DNA of 64,000 nt from Acanthacorydalis orientalis (lineage: Eukaryota > Arthropoda > Insecta > Megaloptera > Corydalidae), in the NCBI GenBank assembly GCA_034766995.1, contig CM068319.1, positions 19,529,922-19,593,921 on the forward strand, read 5' to 3'. This document shows, in pieces, positions 11,188-22,915 of the stretch. The position numbers and the translations under genes were made by a program. Under the pieces are notes generated by a model, which saw nothing but the letters and a program-made list of their open reading frames with translations, was not told the DNA's origin and ran no database searches. Numbering within the stretch: position 1 is the stretch's first letter; every line of letters starts with the position of its first letter.

Positions 11188-12529
11188 TAAAGATTAAGTA
11201 TTAAGAATTTATTGTAAATGTTGAACTCAAAATTGTTACTTGTAAATGAATCATAATTTAATTTATTTATTAATAAGTAGTTGTTTTATTTAATTTTAAG
11301 TAAACTTGAATATATAAGAAGATATAATTATTAATGCTTTCATATTGATTTAATATTGAAACAATTAATACATTCATACATTTTAGTTTTCTTAATTCGT
11401 TCTATAAACTCACAATAATAACTTTTTTATTACTACGTATACATTAGATATGATTTCAATATTGATTAAAGATCGTTCAATGAAAAAATAGAGATAATTT
11501 AGTTTATACATTTTGGAAAGTACACTACAATATTTGATATTTAGAGGCCAGAGTGCGTAATAGAAATTCATGAATCAATTGTCAGCTCTATTTATTCTTT
11601 GCAGTAATGTATCGAATTCTAAACAAAAGTAAATAATAAAATATTATTAAAAGTTGAAATTGTTATTTAAAATAAAAATAAACAAAAATATTTTCTTTTC
11701 GTTGATTCTAGAAACTTAGTTCGTTTCTTCTGTGAGTATGTTCCGAAATTCTCACGAAGAAAATATGATTAAACTGTTGCTAAGTAATTCAATACTCTAA
11801 GAAGAATTTTACTATCGTTAAATGAACTTAAATTGCACTTTAAATTTTATGTACCAATTAAATATTAGTATTTTTACAGACGAATACTATAAATTAGACA
11901 AGAAAGTAATAAATACCAGTATTAAAAAAAATTATTTGAAAGAAAAGTATTTATATATTTGCGTTGTTTATATTTGAGTATAAAATGAATCTTTTCATCA
12001 AACAATAAATTCATCTACAATATTTATTTTGATCTACTTCAACGCATAAGAAACAATGAACACATATAGTTCACAAGAGAAAAATGCTTTATACAAAATA
12101 GATTAACGAAAATTATTTTCATTTACAAATTTGTATAAAATAAAACAAAAGATAATTCAATTACAAAACATCATTATATACTTTCCTTTTGTGTCTCATT
12201 AAAAACTTGAAAACCTATTTATGTTTTAATAGTATTGTACTGATATATATTTTTTCACTGAATGGGAGTTTAAATCAATCTGTGTTATATTACGCTTTAT
12301 TTTTCGAAAGCACTAACCATTATATAGAATTCAGTTCGTGGCACTGAAACAAAATAACGAAAACAAAAGTCATTCTATAGAAATTATAACCATATTTCCG
12401 TGGAAATATTTTTAATGAAGTTCGCAGATCCGTAATTACATTCAAGCTGTCCCATGTATATTCCTACATGCATACATGTCTTTATTGTACGTAGGTGTAT
12501 ATGCATGTAGTGGTATAAATTCTCGTCTA

Positions 12530-12531
<2 letters not shown>

Positions 12532-12574
<43 letters not shown>
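12532..12574. repeat. (TA)n microsatellite, perfect
   Basis: A 43-bp TA tract lying inside island 3, just upstream of the X-box-like site. Confidence 0.95.
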
Positions 12575-12576
<2 letters not shown>

Positions 12577-12669
12577 CTTGAACACAGAAACAACAAAATC
12601 GATTGACATCCGTTGAGTTGTTGTTATAGAACTCTCTCTCAGTGTATATATATATAGAACAACACTGTG

Positions 12670-12683
12670 GTTGCTACGGTAAC
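12670..12683. promoter_or_regulatory. RFX X-box-like motif
   Basis: GTTGCTACGGTAAC fits the imperfect palindrome recognised by RFX proteins (GTHNYYATRRNAAC) at all but one fixed position: the central AT is AC. X-boxes commonly mark promoters of cilium genes in animals. Its placement in a G+C-rich island supports a real site. A single 14-bp match in 64 kb could also be chance. Confidence 0.4.
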
Positions 12684-13260
12684 GGCATCTCTCTCACACC
12701 CTTCGTCTTGACACCGTTTACATTAAACACAATTCCTACTTACACCTATCAAATATTCTTGTCACACGAAACTTCTTTATAATCTAAAAAAATGTGAACT
12801 TTATAATCCAGCGCAAATAAAACATGAAATGAGTTGATAAATATTGACGAAGATTTCGAATAAATTGAACAACGACAAAATCTATAAACGTGTTCGTTAC
12901 GAATTAATTTTAATTGAAACTTTTACATAAATATTTACATTAAGTCTTACCGACAAAGCACACAAGATAAATCCTGAAACAATAAACGTAAAACGTTAAA
13001 ATGTACAATAAAAAAAAGAGAATGACACGCAACAGTTAACCCACTAATCAAAGAAACATGAAACGAGGAACGTTCATTATACGTTGGATATTTTTCGTTA
13101 AGAGGACGACGAGGGTGTCGTTGTGGCTATCTTTTCGTTAATGACGCGTAGAAAAGAGAACGAGAAAGCAATGGAAGACGACGGTGGTATTCTTTTATTC
13201 GACGAAAATTTACATGAATCTTATGTAATGATAAAAAGAACTTGATGAGCATTCGCAAAA

Positions 13261-14808
13261 GTTTCAGTCATTCAATAGACGGATGAGTCCATGAACATTT
13301 AACTGTTTATTTCCTTTCCAGTTTTATTCTACGTTCCTTCGTAAACAAACACATTGTCACTCAGAATAATCTACAATTGTCTATTTTCGAGATCTCTTTT
13401 GTAATGATTTTTAGTTACAGTATCTAACGCGAATGTTGAATTTGTAAAGAAATTATATTGTTTACTTACATATCTTGACATTTCACTTTTAGTCTTCAAA
13501 GTCGTATTTCATTCTAGTACTTACAATTAATTTATTCTTTTGTAGTAAACAAACAGATTCAAATAGCTTTCAAAAAATTTGATTAACTTGTTTGGATACA
13601 AATACGTATCAAAAGTATTTTATATTCTTTATTTTATTTTTAAATAATTTCAAGTTCACTTATTAAAATTTTAAACACATGAATGCTTCCCATAGTTTTA
13701 GATAGAAACCTATTTTTTATTAAAACTGTTTTTTGACGACTTGTATTAAGTGCTTAAAAAATATATCAAAGTATCTTCAATATTTCATTAAAATGTAAGT
13801 AAATTGAAATGATTTCACTTAAAGCTAATATCTCTTCTCTACACAATTTTACAAAAAAATACTACATTAAAATTATATAAAAGACTTATGTTTAATTTGA
13901 AAAAAGTCAGACACTACTTTCTTGCAAATAAATATATTTAATTAAAATAATGAAAAGAAATAGATCAATATAAATAAAATTAAAATCTCTCAGATTGAAA
14001 TCGACTTTTCTTACAAATAAAATTATTAAAAAAATAAACAATGTGTAGTTTGCATATAGTAAAATGTTCATATACCTTTATTATGCATTTTAAATATACA
14101 GTCTACTGTTATTAAAAATGCCAGCGTGTTTGTTTTGCATTGATAAATTCTCCAGTTCTCTCATCTCTATTATTGTGTATATAATTACAGACATTGTTTT
14201 TTCAACGTTTACGTTGGTGTTAAATAATCGCATATCATAATGTAAATAATTCTTACGTGAATATTCTCAATGTTAAATTTCAAAGAAAAACATTATTATC
14301 AAAATATATGACGTGTACTTGCATATTTTATTTTTCCATCATGTTAATTCTTGTGATAAAAGCAACCAGTGTTATACAAAAAATCAATCAAATACCGAAA
14401 CTGAAGTATGAAAATCGTAGATTATAAATGTATGTTACGCAGCATCGTAAATATTCTTAATATTAATCACAAAGATATCCAGTTGTTATTTTTAAACAAA
14501 ACAGTTAATTTGGTATTACTTTTATAAGGTTACATTTAAATCAGAAACATTTATTACACAATTTATTCGTAAACGACTGGAAATTATGAATTGTATTTTG
14601 ATAAGAATTTCTATTAAATTACAAAGAAAATGTATCAAAAGGAACAGTAAAAATAATTTTGTAATGAATGAATATGTACGTAAATACAATGAAATAAGTA
14701 AATAAATACACATTTTCATTTTTTATGTTAATTAATGGAGATTGGAAAAGGTTATTTTTGTATTTATGTATTCTATATTACATTTAGTTATTTTTATTTT
14801 AAAACAAG

Positions 14809-14855
<47 letters not shown>

Positions 14856-15755
14856 GATTGTGTAAATAATTGTTTATTTTTCGTTTAAGTTTAATATGAA
14901 AAACTATACAGAATTTTTAAAAGCATATGAAAGACTAATTAGCATCACAATTTATAATATAGAGTAACCTATGTTCTGATTTTTAATCGATACTTAAATA
15001 CAATTAACATTTAATTGTGATTTAAAAAATGAGCTTAATTCTTTTTTGTGATGAATTTTTTTATTTCTTTATACTTATTTTAGTAGTGTAATGAAAGAAT
15101 TAGATGAAATAAAAGTAAATGAGAAAAAATAATTTGGCGTGTACTTCTATTTTAATGTTTATTAAATTTAAAATTAAGTAATTGTGTATATAGTAATGAA
15201 TCAAATGGTAAAAAAATGATGCTCATAATTAGAAACAGTTCAAATTATAATAAATTTTTAATGATAAATGTAATAAAATAATTTTTTTTTTATTTTCAAA
15301 CCTTTTTTAAAATGCATATTATATTTTGTATCGTCAAAGAATGTATCATGTACAAAAATTACATTTAAAGGTTGAAAATATGAAATTTTAATAATAGATA
15401 TTAAAATGACTTTTTATTTGATGTCAACTTTTATAAATATCTAGTTTATAATACTTATCTACCTATATACATTTTTTTTCTATCGAATCATGAAAAATAT
15501 CGTATGTTATCTGAAATATTTTTACATGTTTAATAAAATTCGTTTATAATCAGTTCATAATACTACCAAATGCATTATGAATTCAACACAACTAGAAACC
15601 GTTTTCAATAAAAGTTTTATACTCTTTTATCAATCATAAAAGTCATGATATTCAAATCTGTTGTTGAAGTGAAAAAGTTAAACTGTGAAACTTTCAACGA
15701 AACACGGAAAACAAACAAAAAAAAGCTTCTCGAATGTTTATTGATCGTCATATAT
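13261..15755. other. AT-rich non-coding stretch
   Basis: Two and a half kb of A+T-rich unique-looking sequence with one microsatellite at 14814-14848. The open frame 14522-14719 (minus) is L/I/F-rich with no motif. Nothing else seen. Confidence 0.7.
14814..14848. repeat. (TA)n microsatellite
   Basis: A perfect TA tract of 35 bp. Confidence 0.95.
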
Positions 15756-16140
15756 TCATAACCTACGGCAGTGCTTTTTATGATTTTAAGTATGCATTAA
15801 CTCAGCGCCGTGCGCATGGCCGTAAAACCCTAATTAAAATTAATTAGTATGTTAAATGACCTACTGTCCCATAAGGGATGACGTACACCGAGTTGTGTAT
15901 GTCAACTGCATTGTGTTCAGTAGCTCACCGGAGCATCTCCCGCGGCAAAAGCTGGCCTTACGGTGAACGAAATGGACCAGGCGAGGCGGTACATTAAAGT
16001 GGGAGTGAGATGTAGCGCAAACCGAAACGACCATCTTGTTATGTAGCGTCAGATGTGTACCCTACACCCCCGAAAATATTCGCCGTGCACGCATATGCCT
16101 GTCGAATATTAAACTGTGGTTTTTGTTTATGAAGTGTCAA
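15756..16140. promoter_or_regulatory. G+C-richer island 4 with TAATTA homeodomain-type cores
   Basis: The line 15901-15960 has 33 G/C in 60, the highest I counted. The run TAATTAAAATTAATTAG at 15830-15846 carries two Antennapedia-class homeodomain cores. It is followed by CpG-rich sequence including CTCCCGCGGC and GGCGAGGCGG. No open frame of note crosses it. The pairing of clustered TAAT cores with a sharply bounded complex block is typical of developmental enhancers. This is inference. Confidence 0.4.
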
Positions 16141-16168
16141 GAACTTTATGAATTTTGATAAGGAGTAC

Positions 16169-16171
<3 letters not shown>

Positions 16172-16217
<46 letters not shown>

Positions 16218-16227
16218 TATGTATATA
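16172..16227. repeat. (TA)n microsatellite with GCATATG tail
   Basis: A 43-bp perfect TA tract, then GCATATGTATATA. Confidence 0.95.
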
Positions 16228-16840
16228 ACCAGGGGACATTCTGTACTTAATATATTTTATTTCTATAAAATATATGAAAACTGTAAATTCTCTGAAGAAT
16301 ATTTCATTAATTATATATCAAAAATATAAATACGGTGATGAATTTTGTGAAATACAAAATATAACCAATTTAAAAAACCTAAAAGTCAGTACTTAAAGTA
16401 GATAATAATTTCATTGCATAATTGTTTGATTCTTTCATATAATATTCATAAATCAAATAAAATATTCTCTGTATTTTGTCCCAGTGGTTTTTAACTTTTT
16501 TAATAATTTGAGTATCAGTTCTCAATTGCTAGTTTCGGTACATATGTTAATTTCAGGTGGATTGTAGATAACTCACGTGTCGAAACAAGTAGTTAAAAAA
16601 ACTTTAGTATTTTAAAAAGACCAAAACTTCCAAGAAAGTTAATCAGTGGGATATGTCTAAAAGATACAATTGTAATTTTATTGAAAATATAATTATGTTT
16701 GTATATCTGTCATCTTGTTGATACGTTATTCTGATGGTCTCTGTTCTTTTATCAGCTGTCTGTTCTCCACCAATAAAGAACAAACACTTACATTATCCAA
16801 AAAAACGAAGATTGATAGGTAAATGTACAATTAATTATCA

Positions 16841-16846
<6 letters not shown>

Positions 16847-16884
<38 letters not shown>
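16847..16884. repeat. (TA)n microsatellite
   Basis: A perfect TA tract of about 38 bp that generates the YIYIYI end of a false open frame. Confidence 0.95.
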
Positions 16885-16886
<2 letters not shown>

Positions 16887-17198
16887 CATATGAGATTTTC
16901 AAAAAGAAAAGTGATATATTAATGATAAATTGTATAGTCTATTAATAGCATGTTAGTATTAAATATGTGTAATATGAACGATCCATATACAAATAATATA
17001 CAAATGGATTCTTCCATCTATTATAATCTTTATAACATGTGACATATTGAATCGTTGTTATTTGTTTTTCACTACTTCCACTTGTACAGAAAGTATATTG
17101 TTAGTGCTAACAGGATATACTTTTGAACAAAATTGTTTCTTAAAAATGGCTGATTCAAATATTTGATGCATTACACACTTCATAGAATAATATTAAAT

Positions 17199-17201
<3 letters not shown>

Positions 17202-17243
<42 letters not shown>
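17202..17243. repeat. (TA)n microsatellite
   Basis: A perfect TA tract of about 42 bp. Confidence 0.95.
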
Positions 17244-17245
<2 letters not shown>

Positions 17246-17740
17246 AAAAACATTAAAAATCATTTATTTTTTAACGAATTAAAAAACAAGATAACGAAAA
17301 TACTGAATGAATATTAGAGACCGAAACCGCGTCGGTTTCCTATATCATTAGCGTCACAAACATAAGAAAGATTAATAAACTTCCCCTTTTTAAAATTGTG
17401 ATTTAATGACTGTATTATAATTGAAATAAATTATATTTGCTATTGTTTGTTTTTCGTAAAATAAAAAAATAGAAATAAGAACATATTAAAAACTTGAAGC
17501 CACTGAATTTTAACTTAGAAAAAATTATACAAATAAATAATACTACATTAAACTCTGCTTTGAAAACAAACCATTGGAAAAAATATCTGAAGTGAATATA
17601 TATATATATATACAAAGATATAAAAACATGTATGATTGTATGTCAATTAAAGATTAAATATCAAATATTTACTTTATAATTCACAGAATTGAGAAATAAA
17701 ACAAAAAATTAAATAACTTTTGATGTGCTTTGCGGTGTTC

Positions 17741-18135
17741 AATTATAGTATAGTCAACATGTCAACAAAGTTCTTATGTGAATTAAGCGACCGTTAAAAC
17801 AGCATCAAAAACAATGAATCAGTCACCACACACACGTCGACACACACTTCCCTAGACGCTGTTCTAGAAGGCTCACGTTCACAAACGGTCAGCTCCTTTA
17901 TAGACCCGTGTCGTCGAATTTTTCAACACTGGCCGCATGATGGCGAAAAAACTACTTAGTAGCTAACCACAACAGTCGTCTGTCCGGCAACGATATGCCA
18001 CGCCCGAGAGAGCTTTTGTTTTTCAACAACGAGTTCAATCCAACTCCCTGTTTTTCGATGTATGTGTTGTACACACAATTACCCACTAGATTGCCAGTCA
18101 AGCGTTTAACGAAATAAACTACTACTACTATCAAC
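17741..18135. promoter_or_regulatory. G+C-richer island 5, CpG-bearing
   Basis: The line 17881-17940 has 29 G/C in 60. It contains TTCTAGAA (17862-17869), a tail-to-tail pair of heat-shock-type TTC/GAA units, GCATGATGGCG (17935-17945), which holds the ATGGC core of YY1/Pleiohomeotic sites, and TTTATAG near 17898. The minus-strand frame 17952-18179 (75 codons) covers part of it but ends in translated microsatellite and matches nothing I know. A promoter or enhancer is the best guess. Confidence 0.35.
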
Positions 18136-18690
18136 ATTCGCGAAATACACACACACTCATATATATATATATATAGCAAAATAAATTGAAAAAAAATATA
18201 AATATACTAAAATGTACTTATTAAAAATTATGTATTTAAAAAACGTTCATAAAAAGTTAATAGAATATGAATATAAAGTAAACATGGTTATAAAATAAAT
18301 TAATTTACCTTTGTTGCATAATTTTTCATATTTTATCGCTTTTATGTCATCTTTTCACATTTTTCCATACAGCCTGAAAACAATTTTAATCAATTATTCC
18401 TATTTTGTGCAGATCTTATCGAAAACGTACATATAATTGTTAATATTTTATATTTGTCAATGAATAATTATTTTAAGATTGAGCTTTAATATATGTTTTC
18501 ACTATTTTCTTATCACACTTGAAGAATTTACTAAAAATTAAATGATTGTAGATAGCTACATTGTATTTTAATTTTTCTGTTAAAGAGACATCTTTTATAA
18601 ATTTATCATTTCTAAAACTTTGATGTTTCTAATGAAATTGAAATTTAATAGATTGTAGAAAAGCTTTAAACTAGATAAAACTTTTAACTA

Positions 18691-18761
18691 CATATATATA
18701 CATATATATACATATATATACATATATATAAATTTATATACATATATATACATATATATAC

Positions 18762-18818
<57 letters not shown>

Positions 18819-18819
18819 A
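18691..18819. repeat. Tandem array of the 10-mer CATATATATA grading into (TA)n
   Basis: Four copies of CATATATATA, one diverged unit AATTTATATA, four more copies of the 10-mer, then about 40 bp of pure TA with one GTA. The C recurs exactly every 10 bp, close to one helical turn, so it lies on one face of the DNA. This is a higher-order period on top of the TA repeat, unlike the other arrays here. Confidence 0.93.
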
Positions 18820-18850
18820 CAAAATTAAAAATAAAATATGCTTTTATAAA

Positions 18851-18885
<35 letters not shown>

Positions 18886-19594
18886 GTGACCTACATCAAT
18901 TGTCAAAATGTGATAAAGGTTGAAATATGATACGATGTTTAGAGGGTACATTGGTGATATTGTAATTTGAAAATTATGACACTTTAATTATAACAAATAA
19001 AAGAATAAACATGTGTGTATATATATATACATATATATATATTCGTATAACATGTTATGACATTTATACCCAAAAATAAAAAAAAATCCGCTAATAGAAA
19101 ATAAATTAGTTTTTTTTAAAAAATATAACAAAATTCAGTATCGAACCTTTAATATTTTAAAATTTTAAAGAAGTATCTACGGACTAGCATATATTATTTT
19201 TAAAATGTAATTTCTTAACTATTTTTTTGAATTGTTTATGGTGCTCAAAACAATTAAAATGTACGTTTAAGGAAAAAATGAATAAAATATATTGTTAAAT
19301 TATTATAACTGCAAATAATCTTAAAAATATTTTCTCCTTTTAGAGTTCTCTGCTCAGAATTTCTAATTACAATTTGAATGATTTTTATTTCCTACAAATG
19401 AATGTTTTTCTTTGAAAACAAGACTGCTTTTGAGTTGCATACTTAAAAACAGAAACTTTCAGATAACACAATCATAATTTTATATGAATTATTAATTTTT
19501 ATTGATAGAAGAAAAAATAAATCGTTTCGTATCGCTTACTATAAAACGCAAATAAAATCAAATTTTCAAACTATGGTTTGATCCTGTGCATATA

Positions 19595-19598
<4 letters not shown>

Positions 19599-19642
<44 letters not shown>

Positions 19643-19657
19643 GTATATATATATGTG
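19599..19657. repeat. (TA)n microsatellite with GGG interruption
   Basis: About 42 bp of TA, then GGGTATATATATATG. Confidence 0.93.
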
Positions 19658-20452
19658 TAAGTAGTCGCTTTGTTTTTTGACTATATCAGTCGTTAAACCG
19701 CACTACTTTCAAATATAATATCGTAAAACATAATGGGTACAAGTAAGATCTGATATAAAAATATATTATGTGGAAACTTTTCTCATAACGTTTGCGCATG
19801 ACGTGATTTATTTATTTATGTGGTGATCGATATGAAAAGTTATTGTTTTTCATCGTATTATTTTCGAAAATAGATTCCTTCGTATTTTTTATAACATAAA
19901 TATCGATAAATATTGAAAAAATAGGTAGTTATTTAAAGAGAATCTATGATAAAAAATAAGAAAAATATCCTTATGAAAACATTAAAGTGTATTTATGGAC
20001 AGATATCGGATATTCTTTTCTATAAATAAATAGTTTTATAAACAAATAACCATTTTATTGATAGGAGTACTTTGCAAGGAAGAGTTTCAAATCTTCATTT
20101 CCTATTAAATCAAATTAATCTTTGCAAGTTTATATGTTTTCCATTTTTATTTTCTTTCTAAAATTATGAAGCATAATTACAATTATATTTATAAAATAAG
20201 AAATCAAGTAATAATATACAATACATTTGTTAATGATTTAACTATGTTATTAATTCACAAGTATACTAAAAAAAGAAAAGCATAATATATAAATATTTAG
20301 TTTGAAAAACCAAAGTACTAAATTTTAATATAGTTTTCAATGTTCACTCATTTATTTTTTGACTACTGTAATTTAATATCGAATGATTTATGTGGTACCA
20401 AAACGAGATTTATTGTCCCTGTCAACCCTCGTATACAATCCAAATATTCATG

Positions 20453-20524
20453 GGGTGGCCATAACCTAGTTATTAGTAAAACATACTGATAATCATATGA
20501 TCATGAGTTCAAATCTGTTATTTT
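20453..20524 (+). pseudogene. Degenerate tRNA-derived sequence (tRNA pseudogene or SINE head)
   Basis: GGGTGGCCATAACCTAGTTATTAG resembles a tRNA 5' half with an A-box (TGGC...TAGT...TAG), with a small insertion. About 40 bp downstream, GAGTTCAAATCT (20505-20516) resembles the B-box GGTTCAAATCC. The middle ATACTGATAATCATATGATCATG has the layout of an anticodon arm and variable loop. Acceptor arms do not pair well, so this is not a working tRNA. A SINE head is possible, but I see no matching copy elsewhere in the window and no poly(A) or tail repeat. Confidence 0.35.
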
Positions 20525-20845
20525 CATAACTGTACTCTTCAGTTAGAACGAATATCATTCATTTTAATTATCATATAATCATAAAGAATAACGATTTTCA
20601 ATTTACTAAAATAATAATAAAATTCGTAGAACATTTAATCTTAATTTACTATATGAAATGTGAAATTTTAATAAATAATTTTGTGGTTAAGAATTACTTA
20701 TTTTATATAGAAAGAAAATGTATTTCAATTATAAGGTGGAACATTTTTGAATTTGCTTTGAATTTAGTTGTTTTCGTTCTTAATTAAAGCAGTGAATCAT
20801 AAAAAAATATGAAATATTGTGAGAAGTTTGTAAGCTGCTTTTTTA

Positions 20846-20912
<67 letters not shown>

Positions 20913-20985
20913 CGTGAGTATATGTGTTGTGTATGTGTGTTGTTAGTATGTGTGTGTATATTTGTGTGCGATTAAAATAAATTTT
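20525..20985. other. AT-rich stretch ending in a TA/GT array
   Basis: No gene-like signal. Most of the right end is the compound array 20848-20970. Confidence 0.65.
20848..20970. repeat. Compound (TA)n-(GT)n microsatellite
   Basis: About 52 bp of TA, then GT units that become progressively irregular (GTGCGTGAGTATATGTG and so on). The decay away from the TA core is clear. Confidence 0.94.
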
Positions 20986-20989
20986 TGAA

Positions 20990-21365
20990 GGGAAAACGCG
21001 ATATATAAAAATAAAATGTTTGTAATTGATAGACAGTTTTGAGGGTTGTTATAACAGGATAAAATGAAAATACGGGCGCTTTTAAGTTTTTGCTTGAGTG
21101 CACTCTCTAGCAACCCTCATCAAAAATATTCTGGTGCCTGCAGGATATAAATGGGTTATGCTTTGTGTACAGCTTACTTAATGAATGTATTGTTTTGTTT
21201 GTTGCGCGTAATCGTTATAGTTGTAGTACCGTTACGTATTATTGTTTACAGAAATTAGTGATGCAACGTACACATTTCTATAGACAAAACGTACGTACGT
21301 ATGCGTGGGTACATACTTTGCTTAAACCGAATAATACAAGCATTTTGAATATTACATGTACCTGA
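20990..21365. promoter_or_regulatory. Mixed-composition pocket with 9-bp inverted repeat and TATAAAT
   Basis: TGAGGGTTG (21040-21048) and CAACCCTCA (21111-21119) are perfect complements 62 bp apart. A TATAAAT with G+C-richer flanks (CTGCAGGATATAAATGGG, 21138-21155) follows. This could be a core promoter, but no initiator or gene can be pinned down. The 66-codon plus frame at 21165-21365 starts close behind the TATAAAT but resembles nothing known. Confidence 0.25.
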
Positions 21366-21437
21366 ATTTTTTTTGTAAATGTTTATTAATACAAATGTTT
21401 CTGCTCTGTAGAATAATAGAATAACATAAAATATAAT

Positions 21438-21500
<63 letters not shown>

Positions 21501-22561
21501 CATTTAAAATATTGAAATATGTTGGCTTTTTTGGTAAATAGATTATTTAATTATTTTTAAATATGAAGAATCAACTAAAATTTAAGAAATTATTACATGT
21601 TTTATATAAATATTTTAGGAAAACGATTTGTTTTAGAATTTAAATTCGTTTTATCTATAAAATTAAATGAATTATAAATATCATTATTATTTTAAAGTAC
21701 TATAAAAAACAAACTAATATAGTATAAAATAGAAATAATTGCAGCGAAAAAAATTCAATCTCAAATTACCAATGAACTAAAATATATTTCTAGATATAAT
21801 ATTTGATTTACTGTAATTATCTCTTTTATGACAAAAGAGAGTAGTTAGATCAATCAAAATTGTAAGTAGTGGTAGATCATTTTCATATTGCTTTTTTTAG
21901 AAAAATATTGTGCTTCTTTATATTCATATCAAAATTTTATTTCAAAATCCCATCCATACATATTATAAGAATGAATATTATGGTATACTCTTTTTTTATT
22001 TGTTTTAGAAATTAGATAAAATGGTTATAAAAATGTGATCGACTGATAGTACAGCAATGACAGTGAAAATGAAAATAAAAAAATCTAATCCTTTATTTAA
22101 ATCATTGTTATGAACTAAATTATCTACTTGCGTTCTCAAATACTCAAAAACTCTATGTATTATACATAAATAAAAAAGATATTTAGTGATTTTTTTTATA
22201 AAAATATTAGAGTAAAATCAAAAGTTATAAGGGTACTATTTATAAAATTGCGTAGAAAAAATATAGATATTTTAAGTATTTTGACAAAAATGGAAAAAGA
22301 TTGAGGCAATATTTAAGAACTAAGGGAAACTGAATTATTTTTCTTTAAATACTAAAGCATTTTAATAGATTATTTAAAAAATAATTCTATTTCATTCTTC
22401 TTGTTAAAAACAATTTGTGATTTTTCTTATAAATCAACAAGAAACCATTATGGTCTTTAATAAAATAAAGTCATTTAGATCAAAGTATTTTGTTAATATC
22501 TGTTCATTTTCGAAATATTATTCGATAGATTGAATTCTAAGATGATTGGAATGAATTTTTC

Positions 22562-22596
<35 letters not shown>

Positions 22597-22915
22597 GAAA
22601 CTTATAAACTAACGTATTTGTTTCACTTTATTATTATCGAATATTCTTTTAAGAATTTCATATAACATATAAGTATTTTCTTCGAAAATATAGAAATGTA
22701 CAACATATTTGAACAAAAATTTGAATAGAAAGTTTAGTATGAAATTTATACTTTGTTATTCTCAAAGAACACATTTACTAAGAAAAATTACATTTTAATT
22801 CAATATTTTTATTTTAAATTTATTCAAGATAAAAAAATATAATAATGTAATAAATATTTACATCTTCGTTTATTTCATAAAACATATTCACAACTTATAA
22901 AACGTTTAAGAATAA
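21366..22915. other. AT-rich non-coding stretch
   Basis: TA tracts at 21443-21503 and 22564-22594. No open frame apart from microsatellite readings. Confidence 0.7.
21443..21503. repeat. (TA)n microsatellite
   Basis: About 53 bp of perfect TA ending in CATACAT. It supplies the YIYI run of a false minus-strand frame. Confidence 0.95.

Larger units (their letters stand above)
9626..12444. other. AT-rich non-coding stretch
   Basis: Nearly 3 kb without a supported gene. Microsatellites: 10102-10142 (TA then GT), 10810-10826, 11006-11060 (two TA tracts) and 11152-11187 (TA then GA). The open frame at 10270-10521 (minus) is K/F/N-rich and has no family signature. Confidence 0.7.
12445..13260. promoter_or_regulatory. 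G+C-richer island 3 with RFX X-box-like site
   Basis: The line 12661-12720 has 30 G/C in 60. The island holds GTTGCTACGGTAAC at 12670-12683, an inverted repeat CTACATGCATA/TATGCATGTAG (12464-12474 and 12500-12510), and CpG-rich sequence at 13050-13200. A TA tract at 12532-12574 interrupts it. No open frame above 60 codons occurs, so translation of any length is unlikely. A promoter or enhancer is the likeliest role, by inference from composition and motifs. Confidence 0.4.
16141..17740. other. AT-rich stretch with three TA tracts
   Basis: Microsatellites at 16172-16214, 16847-16884 and 17202-17243, plus a short one at 17598-17611. The open frames at 16734-16922 (plus) and 17415-17615 (minus) run into TA tracts and have no other support. 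Confidence 0.7.
18136..20380. other. AT-rich stretch with dense TA-type arrays
   Basis: Microsatellites at 18147-18175 (CA then TA), 18691-18819 (10-bp periodic), 18854-18882, 19012-19043 and 19599-19657. The rest is A+T-rich unique-looking sequence with no open frame above 60 codons apart from the frame ending at 18179. Confidence 0.7.
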
